18,552 nt of DNA from CAZCWX01 sp964502465 (lineage in GTDB: Bacteria > Desulfobacterota > Binatia > Bin18), in contig CAZCWX010000266.1 in NCBI GenBank assembly GCA_964502465.1, forward strand, positions 1-18,552. Direction: 5' to 3'. The position numbers and the translations under genes were made by a program. Under the pieces are notes generated by a model. That model did no database searches and had not been told where the DNA came from. It saw only the letters and a list, made by a program, of their open reading frames with translations. The first letter of the stretch is position 1. The number at the start of each line of letters is the position of its first letter. Below are positions 14,030 through 18,552 of this stretch, piece by piece.

Positions 14030-15763
14030 ATGGCACAGTTTGATACCATCATTCAAGGGGGAATGGTTGTTGATGGGACATTACTACCGCCGTATCGTGC
14101 GGATATCGGCATTAAAGAGGGGAAGATCGCCAAAATTGGTCGTCTGCCCAGCAGCGACGGGAAAAAAGTCCTCGACGCCTCGGGATTGATCGTCGCCCCT
14201 GGGGCGATCGACTTGCACGCCCACTACGATGCCCCGATCCACTGGGATCCCTATTGTACGATCGGCAGTTGGCACGGGGTGACCTCGGTCACCAACGGGA
14301 ATTGTGGGTTTGGTTTCGCGCCCGTCCATCACAAAGACGCGGACCGCTCGATGTGGTCGATGGAGCGGAACGAGGCGATTCCTTTTGATGCTATGAAGGC
14401 GACGATGCCCTTTACCTGGGAAACCTTTCCGCAATGGATGGACCATATTGAGAGCCTGCCCAAAGGGATCAACATGATCCAGCTCGTGCCGGTCACCCCG
14501 TTAGTGAGTTATGTGATGGGTGGCTGGGACCAGGCCAAAAGCCGGCAGCCGAACGAAAAAGAAACCGCCCAAATCCTGCAGATCCTCGATGAAGCGATGA
14601 CGGTTGGCGCCAATGGCTGGGCAGCCCAACGCTTGACCGGCTATGGAGCTTCGGTCCAGCGGGACTATGACGGCACCCTGATGGTCTCCGATTTGATGGC
14701 GGATGAGTTCTATCTGAACATAGCCAAGGCCATGAGCAAGTATGACAGAGGCACGATCCAGTTTGCCCAGGTGTCCGGCGCCTTGGACGAAGGAACCGAA
14801 GGCCCACGGCGGGATATGAGTTTCGCTGGGCGGTTAGCGGAGTTGGCGAACAGGCCAGTGCTCTTTAACGCGGTGCTGGTGACGGACGAACGGCCGCAAG
14901 TGTTCCGCACCATGTTGAGTGTGGTGGATGAATACAATAAGAAAGGTGTCCCCTTGGTGGCGCACGGGTTAACCATGCGCCTCGACTTCCGTTTCTCCCT
15001 CGAGGAAAAGTGGAATCTTTTTGACAATGTCGATGCCTGGCGGGAAGCAACGCTGGGGACAGCCGAGGAGCGCAAAGCCAAATTGCTCAACCCGCAGTTG
15101 CGGCAGGCGATGCGGGCTGAGTACGATCGGACCAAGCAGCCCAAAGCGCTGGGCGACATCGCCGATTTTATCTGCCGCAAGCTCGAGAACGCGGAGCTGA
15201 GAGAGAAATACCGCGATCGCGCCGTGCGGGACATTGCCAAGCTGGAAAACAAACATGTCGTTGACGTGCTAATCGACATCTCGGCGGCGGACAACTGGAA
15301 AACCGAGTGGCTCACGCCAGTGCGCAATCAGAATCCAGAGTATTGCAAAGAGCTGTTGAGCCATCGTACGGTTGCAGGGTTTTCCGATGGTGGGGCTCAC
15401 ACCAAGTTCCAAACGCTTGGGGCCTACGTCACCGATCTGTTGACCTGGATGGTACGGGATACCGGCCTGCTCACCCTGGAGCAGGCGCACTATCATTTGA
15501 GCTATTTGCCGGCGTGGACGGCAGGCTTCAAGGATCGTGGCTGCCTGAAAGAAGGCATGGCGGCGGACATTCTCATGTATGATCTCGAAAAGCTGGCGGT
15601 CAAGCCGGCAGAGATCGTCTACGACGTCCCACCCAATAATTGGCGGCGGGTGCAGGGAGCCGAAGGCTACCGGTGGATCATGGTGAACGGTCAGGTGACC
15701 TTTGAAGAGGGCAAGGCCACCGGCACGCTGCCGGGGAAGCTGGTGCGGTGCAATCAGTTGTAG
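14030..15763 (+). CDS. D-aminoacylase-like amidohydrolase (Amidohydro_3)
   Basis: A 577-aa metal-dependent hydrolase of the N-acyl-D-amino-acid deacylase group (PF07969-like). An N-terminal beta-sandwich strand (FDTIIQGGMVVDG) leads to the first barrel motif PGAIDLHAHYDAP with H63 and H65. C92 follows in VTNGNCGFGFAPV, the bridging-cysteine motif of D-aminoacylase, and D453 in GFSDGGAH is the catalytic Asp. The C-terminus returns to the sandwich (GMAADILMYDLEKL...VNGQVTFEEG). The two histidines that complete the second metal site in the Alcaligenes enzyme are not visible: the equivalent stretches read IQFAQVSGA and VLFNAVLV. It is longer than the classical enzyme (about 480 aa). ATG 14030 follows AAGGAGGG. 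It is the fourth cluster gene; it may cleave an N-acyl or cyclic amide, substrate unknown. Confidence 0.85.
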   Translation: MAQFDTIIQGGMVVDGTLLPPYRADIGIKEGKIAKIGRLPSSDGKKVLDASGLIVAPGAIDLHAHYDAPIHWDPYCTIGSWHGVTSVTNGNCGFGFAPVHHKDADRSMWSMERNEAIPFDAMKATMPFTWETFPQWMDHIESLPKGINMIQLVPVTPLVSYVMGGWDQAKSRQPNEKETAQILQILDEAMTVGANGWAAQRLTGYGASVQRDYDGTLMVSDLMADEFYLNIAKAMSKYDRGTIQFAQVSGALDEGTEGPRRDMSFAGRLAELANRPVLFNAVLVTDERPQVFRTMLSVVDEYNKKGVPLVAHGLTMRLDFRFSLEEKWNLFDNVDAWREATLGTAEERKAKLLNPQLRQAMRAEYDRTKQPKALGDIADFICRKLENAELREKYRDRAVRDIAKLENKHVVDVLIDISAADNWKTEWLTPVRNQNPEYCKELLSHRTVAGFSDGGAHTKFQTLGAYVTDLLTWMVRDTGLLTLEQAHYHLSYLPAWTAGFKDRGCLKEGMAADILMYDLEKLAVKPAEIVYDVPPNNWRRVQGAEGYRWIMVNGQVTFEEGKATGTLPGKLVRCNQL

Positions 15764-15776
15764 GCGAACAAGCGCT

Positions 15777-15803
15777 CAGCTATGAGCTGTCAGCTTTCAG
15801 CCT
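15777..15803. repeat. Short copy of the CAG/CTG-type intergenic repeat
   Basis: CAGCTATGAGCTG, itself a 5+3+5 palindrome, is followed by TCAGCTTTCAGCCT, sharing words with copies A and B. It lies right after the stop at 15763. Downstream, at about 15838-15869, the same 122-bp spacer has C/A-rich DNA of the AACCCCTAATCCCC type, akin to the linker repeats in the regulators. Confidence 0.5.
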
Positions 15804-15810
15804 GAGGAGG

Positions 15811-15827
15811 GTGGGTCACTGACCCAC
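15811..15827. promoter_or_regulatory. Perfect palindrome in the spacer before the second amidohydrolase gene
   Basis: GTGGGTCACTGACCCAC is an 8+1+8 perfect palindrome. As RNA it forms GUGGGU/ACCCAC with a five-base loop and is followed by a weak CTCTCATT tract, so it could be an mRNA processing or attenuation hairpin. As DNA it could be an operator. It lies 58 bases upstream of the ATG at 15886. Confidence 0.35.
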
Positions 15828-15885
15828 TCTCTCATTACCAACCTCTAACCCCTAATCCCCAAACCCCTTTCAGGAGGGACCCACC

Positions 15886-17013
15886 ATGACAGACCAAGGC
15901 ATGATCTCCGCCGATTCACACGTCATTGAACCGCGCAATCTGTGGGTCGAGCGGATAGACAAAAAATTTCGCGATCGGGCGCCGCGGGTGGTGCATAACC
16001 CTAATGGCCTCACAGGCGAGTGGTTTCTCTGTGAGGGATTGGAGCCGCGACCCGCGTCGCTCGCCTTTGCCGCAGGCAAAGACCCTAGTGAATACAACGA
16101 ATTTCAGAAAGCTACGAACTACGATGATGGCATTCCAGGGGGGTGGGACGCCGCCCCCCGGCTCAAAGATATGGCGCTCGACGGGGTCGAGGCTGAAGTG
16201 ATTTACACCACGCTGGGCTTTCGTTTGTTCGGGCTATTGGATGAGCCATTCCAACGCGAGCTTTTTCGGGTCTACAACGACTGGCTGTCCGATCTCTGCC
16301 GCTATGATGCCAAACACCTGCTGGGTTTAGCGCTCATTCCGCTCTTGGATGTTGAACAGGGAGTGAAGGAACTGCGACGCTGCGCCAAGGCAGGGTTACG
16401 GGGTGCGCTGATTATGTGCTCCCCGCCAGAGGGGCACAGCTATGCCGACGCCACCTATGATCCATTCTGGGCCGAGGCGCAGGCGCTGCACCTGCCGTTG
16501 AGTTTACACCTGGGCACAGGGCATGGCCGGGAGAGCCGCTATGACACCAACCTGTTCTTACGGGCGATGACTATTCCCCACGAGGTGCAGCGTACGTTTG
16601 CCACGCTCGTGTTCGGTGGGGTATTAGAGCGTTTTCCTGATCTCAAACTCGTTTCCGCAGAAAACGACATTGGCTGGATTCCGCATTTCCTGGCGCGGGC
16701 GGATCTCACCTTTCACAAGCTGGGTTCGCTCAAACTCAGCAAGTCGAGCGACACGACCCTGAAGATGTTGCCAAGCGAATATTTTCGCCGTCAAGTGTAC
16801 GCCACCTTCATCGATGATGAGGTCGGCGTCCGCAACTCCGACCTGTTTGGCGAGGACAACTACATGTGGTCCAGTGATTATCCGCATCTGATGGCCACCT
16901 GGCCACGCTCGCGTGAAGCGGTGGCACGGAACTTCCGGGGCATCGGCGACGAGGTGAAATGGAAGGTTGTGCGCGAGAACGCGGCACGGTTGTATCACAT
17001 TGATCTGAACTGA
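15886..17013 (+). CDS. Second amidohydrolase family 2 (ACMSD/LigW-type) enzyme
   Basis: A 375-aa paralogue of the protein encoded at 12775-13887. The shared signature positions are SADSHVIEP (D10, H12), PLSLHLGTG (H208), SAENDIGW (257-264), RQVYATFIDDE and MWSSDYPH (D331, H334). The two differ mainly in the stretch at residues 52-90 and in the loop after strand 5 (RESRYDTNLF here), which usually sets substrate specificity in this fold. Two copies in one cluster suggest successive or alternative substrates, or a hetero-oligomer; none of these can be decided here. ATG 15886 follows CAGGAGGG at 15871-15878. It is the last clear cluster gene; the small orphan frame begins six bases after its stop. 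The metal and reaction are inferred from family only. Confidence 0.88.
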   Translation: MTDQGMISADSHVIEPRNLWVERIDKKFRDRAPRVVHNPNGLTGEWFLCEGLEPRPASLAFAAGKDPSEYNEFQKATNYDDGIPGGWDAAPRLKDMALDGVEAEVIYTTLGFRLFGLLDEPFQRELFRVYNDWLSDLCRYDAKHLLGLALIPLLDVEQGVKELRRCAKAGLRGALIMCSPPEGHSYADATYDPFWAEAQALHLPLSLHLGTGHGRESRYDTNLFLRAMTIPHEVQRTFATLVFGGVLERFPDLKLVSAENDIGWIPHFLARADLTFHKLGSLKLSKSSDTTLKMLPSEYFRRQVYATFIDDEVGVRNSDLFGEDNYMWSSDYPHLMATWPRSREAVARNFRGIGDEVKWKVVRENAARLYHIDLN

Positions 17014-17019
17014 GATGGG

Positions 17020-17289
17020 TTGGTCTGGTCATGGCTCCGCCTGGCGAAGAGAAGCTTCAAGACCATAGAACTCATCGTGGAAGAGTGGCCGTGGACGCCG
17101 CCACCTCCTCGGCGAACGGCTGACAGCATCGTCTTGGTGAAAGTGGGGTTTGCCGAACGGGAGCTGCGCCAGCGCGTCAAAGATGCGGGCGGAGTGTGGC
17201 ACCCGGACAAGCAAGCTTGGGAAGTTCGCTACGATCGCGTTGTAGCCTTGGGGGTGACGGAGCGGATTGTGGCAGAGGCAGGTTGCTAG
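17020..17289 (+). CDS. Small protein of unknown function, possibly 5'-truncated
   Basis: Up to 89 aa. The stretch TADSIVLVKVGFAERELRQR, then VKDAGGVWHPDKQAWEVRYD and RVVALGVTERIV looks like a genuine conserved small protein. I recall similar GERELRxRVKxAGGxWxPxxxxWxLxY proteins scattered in environmental proteobacteria, without known function. There is no in-frame ATG before the conserved part. The only starts are TTG 17020, with no good ribosome site, and GTG 17077, so the 5' end may be lost or the gene may be translationally coupled to the amidohydrolase gene, whose stop is six bases upstream. The gene ends in TAG inside the first unit of the palindrome array at 17281. If the TAG were read through, 33 more codons would follow, covering most of the array. 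Confidence 0.5.
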   Translation: MVWSWLRLAKRSFKTIELIVEEWPWTPPPPRRTADSIVLVKVGFAERELRQRVKDAGGVWHPDKQAWEVRYDRVVALGVTERIVAEAGC

Positions 17290-17420
17290 ATATGGGAACG
17301 CTGGGAATCTCCGGTTGCTAGATGTAGGAACGGCGGGGTTGCTACGTATAGGAACTTTGGGGTTGCGAGATTTAGCAACTCGCTACTATAAATGGCAACT
17401 TGTTCCTGCTAATAGGAACA
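17281..17420. repeat. Array of 18-bp imperfect palindromes, 24-bp period
   Basis: Units lie at 17282-17299, 17314-17331, 17338-17355 and 17362-17379 (GTTGCTAGATATGGGAAC, GTTGCTAGATGTAGGAAC, GTTGCTACGTATAGGAAC, GTTGCGAGATTTAGCAAC). A degenerate unit follows at about 17380-17399 and a last one at 17402-17419 (GTTCCTGCTAATAGGAAC). The consensus is GTTSCTA-N4-TAGSAAC, so each unit is itself near-palindromic. Start-to-start distances are 32, 24, 24, about 20 and 20 bases. The array overlaps the end of the small gene and stops about 57 bases before the methyltransferase ATG. It resembles clustered protein-binding sites (operator, iteron or recombinase type) rather than CRISPR. Confidence 0.75.
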
Positions 17421-17429
17421 GGGGAAAGT

Positions 17430-17449
17430 CGTCTAATACATGTTAGACG
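17430..17449. promoter_or_regulatory. Perfect inverted repeat upstream of the methyltransferase gene
   Basis: CGTCTAA (17430-17436) and TTAGACG (17443-17449) are perfect 7-bp arms around TACATG, 27 bases upstream of the ATG at 17477. The spacing suits a dimeric repressor operator. The right arm also contains GTTAGAC, which fits the GTTRRRY core of integron recombination sites, but the 20-bp structure is too small to be an attC. Confidence 0.4.
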
Positions 17450-17476
17450 GTTTAACCCAACTGCAAGGAGGGAATC

Positions 17477-18277
17477 ATGGCTACCCATCCACCGATCACA
17501 GGAACGCCCGCAGAGATCTATGAGCAGCATATGGTGCCAGCGATCTTCGCTCGGTGGGCGCCGGATCTCGTCGAAGCCGCTGAGGTGCGGCCAGGGAGCC
17601 GCGCACTCGACGTGGCGTGCGGCACGGGAGCGGTCACGCGGCTCCTGGCGGAACGAGTGGGTCCAGCGGGGACGGTCGTGGGCCTGGATATCAACCCGGG
17701 GATGCTCGGGGTCGCTCGGACTGCCGTCCCGCTGCCGAACATCGAGTGGCTGGAGGGGAGTGCCGTGCGCATGGTCCTGCCGGACGCCACGTTCGATCAC
17801 GTACTCTGTGAGCAAGGGCTCCAGTTTTTTCCGGACAAGCCCGCGGCACTCGCGGAGATGCGGCGGGTGCTCAAGCCTGGCGGGCGTCTGGCGCTGTCCT
17901 GCTGGTGCTCCGTCGAACACATGCTTGGGTACCTCGCGCTGGAACAAGCTCTCGCCAGGCGCATCGGTCCCGAGCAGGCGGCACTCCCTCCGTTCAGTCT
18001 GGGCGACGCCGACACCCTCCGGAGCCTGGTGACGCGCGCCGGCTTCCGCGCGGTACGGCTCCGCATCGATGCCAAGATGATCCGCTTTCAGTCGGCTGAA
18101 CACATGGTGCGGGGCGTGGTGGGCGGTGCACCGACCATGCTGGGGGCGCTCGCCGAGCAGGGCACAGGGGTGCTCGACGCCATCGTGGCCGAGGTAAGCG
18201 CGGCAACTCGTGCGTACGTGGACGACGAGGGCTGGGCGATCCCCACTGTCAGCCACATCGTCACGGCGGTGGCCTGA
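17477..18277 (+). CDS. Class I SAM-dependent methyltransferase
   Basis: A 266-aa soluble methyltransferase of the UbiE/Methyltransf_11 kind. Motif I is ALDVACGTGAVTR (43-55), D71 in GLDINPGML should bind the SAM ribose, FDHVLCEQGLQFFPD (106-120) is the motif near the active site, and VLKPGGRLALSCW (131-143) is motif III. The C-terminal third is not recognisable and probably binds the acceptor, which is unknown. ATG 17477 follows AAGGAGGG at 17465-17472. The gene is clearly richer in GC than its flanks: 46 of 60 bases at 17581-17640 against 25 of 60 at 18421-18480. It stands alone between palindromic structures on both sides. Acquisition by transfer is therefore plausible. It is not obviously part of the catabolic cluster. 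Confidence 0.88.
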   Translation: MATHPPITGTPAEIYEQHMVPAIFARWAPDLVEAAEVRPGSRALDVACGTGAVTRLLAERVGPAGTVVGLDINPGMLGVARTAVPLPNIEWLEGSAVRMVLPDATFDHVLCEQGLQFFPDKPAALAEMRRVLKPGGRLALSCWCSVEHMLGYLALEQALARRIGPEQAALPPFSLGDADTLRSLVTRAGFRAVRLRIDAKMIRFQSAEHMVRGVVGGAPTMLGALAEQGTGVLDAIVAEVSAATRAYVDDEGWAIPTVSHIVTAVA

Positions 18278-18307
18278 AAGTCCGGCTGAAGTGGAGAACT
18301 GCTGATA

Positions 18308-18411
18308 ACCGCCTAACAACCTGTTCCATCTGACCGCTGCCCTGTTGCGGTTCTGACTGAATGTGAAAAGTCTCATTTGGGCAGCGGCAGCTGATCAGTA
18401 GCGTTAGCGGT
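18308..18411. other. attC-like long imperfect hairpin after the methyltransferase gene
   Basis: The ends ACCGCCTAAC (18308-18317) and GTTAGCGGT (18403-18411) pair with one bulged C. After a 12/12-base internal loop, CTGACCGCTGCCC (18330-18342) pairs with GGGCAGCGGCAG (18379-18390) with one bulged A. The loop is 36 bases. GCCTAAC fits the RYYYAAC core of integron attC sites, and bulged bases on one strand are typical of them. Against this, GTTAGCG does not fit GTTRRRY at its end, and no integrase gene is near. Alternatively it may be the 3' hairpin of the methyltransferase mRNA or a repeat. From 18412 to the window end the DNA is AT-rich with no gene seen. Confidence 0.4.
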
Positions 18412-18552
18412 GAAGTAGCTAGTGAAACGGTATAGGATTTTTTCATTCGATTTTGACTCACGGGTGCATAGTTTGGAGCCTGTACAAGACCAATGGGATG
18501 AAAAAGTAAGGCAATAACATATCGAGAATAGAAAAAATACCATAAAGGGGTT

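Noticed and set aside
17281..17420. CRISPR array
   Set aside because: The units are only 18 bp, diverged and near-palindromic, with spacers of a few bases; no cas gene is present.
17372..18376. 334-aa minus-strand frame opposite the methyltransferase
   Set aside because: Antisense shadow in GC-rich DNA; low-complexity His/Arg/Pro content and no ribosome site.
18453..18488. Promoter for a gene beyond the window, from TTGACT at 18453-18458
   Set aside because: No acceptable -10 element at 16-18 bp spacing.

Overview
The window looks like a chromosomal piece of an uncultured, moderately GC-rich Gram-negative-type bacterium. It carries strong GGAGG ribosome binding sites, giant STAND-type ATPase regulators, and an Frc-like CoA-transferase beside amidohydrolases. 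Many short palindromic repeats lie between and even inside genes. This gene style recalls soil or sponge-associated lineages such as Binatota/Desulfobacterota or Tectomicrobia (Entotheonella), but no phylogenetic marker is present and the assignment is only a guess. No rRNA, tRNA, CRISPR array, transposase or integrase was found.

Layout. (1) 1-97, minus: the first 32 codons of a gene for an exported protein, cut by the window edge. (2) 271-7301: two divergent, paralogous AAA/TPR regulators of 1173 and 1087 aa. They share an ATPase-TPR core but carry their accessory domain at opposite ends, and repeat-like DNA is built into their linkers. (3) 7302-8279: a repeat-rich stretch with one doubtful small gene, a good minus-strand terminator and a nested inverted-repeat element. 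(4) 8280-10421, minus: an ACS-type MFS transporter followed by a membrane protein resembling an ECF S component. (5) 10646-17013, plus: a five-gene catabolic cluster made of an isochorismatase-fold hydrolase, a formyl-CoA-transferase-like protein, an ACMSD/LigW-type amidohydrolase, a D-aminoacylase-like amidohydrolase and a second ACMSD/LigW-type amidohydrolase. (6) 17020-18552: a small orphan protein, an array of 18-bp imperfect palindromes, a GC-rich SAM methyltransferase and an attC-like hairpin.

How the genes may work together. The divergent region 10422-10645 has a TTGACA element inside a perfect 13-bp palindrome, and probably drives the catabolic genes one way and the transporters the other. 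A plausible reading is uptake of an organic anion or amide by the MFS protein, hydrolysis by the isochorismatase-fold and amidohydrolase enzymes, and CoA transfer by the Frc-like protein. The substrate cannot be read from the sequence. Several of these enzymes lack a signature residue or loop of their best-known relatives: the Cys nucleophile, the glycine loop, or the second metal site. That suggests an unassigned pathway.

The most unusual parts are the palindrome array beside the orphan small protein, the GC-rich methyltransferase bracketed by palindromes, the inverted copies of a ~100-bp repeat around the CoA-transferase and first amidohydrolase, and the repeat-derived linkers inside the two regulators.
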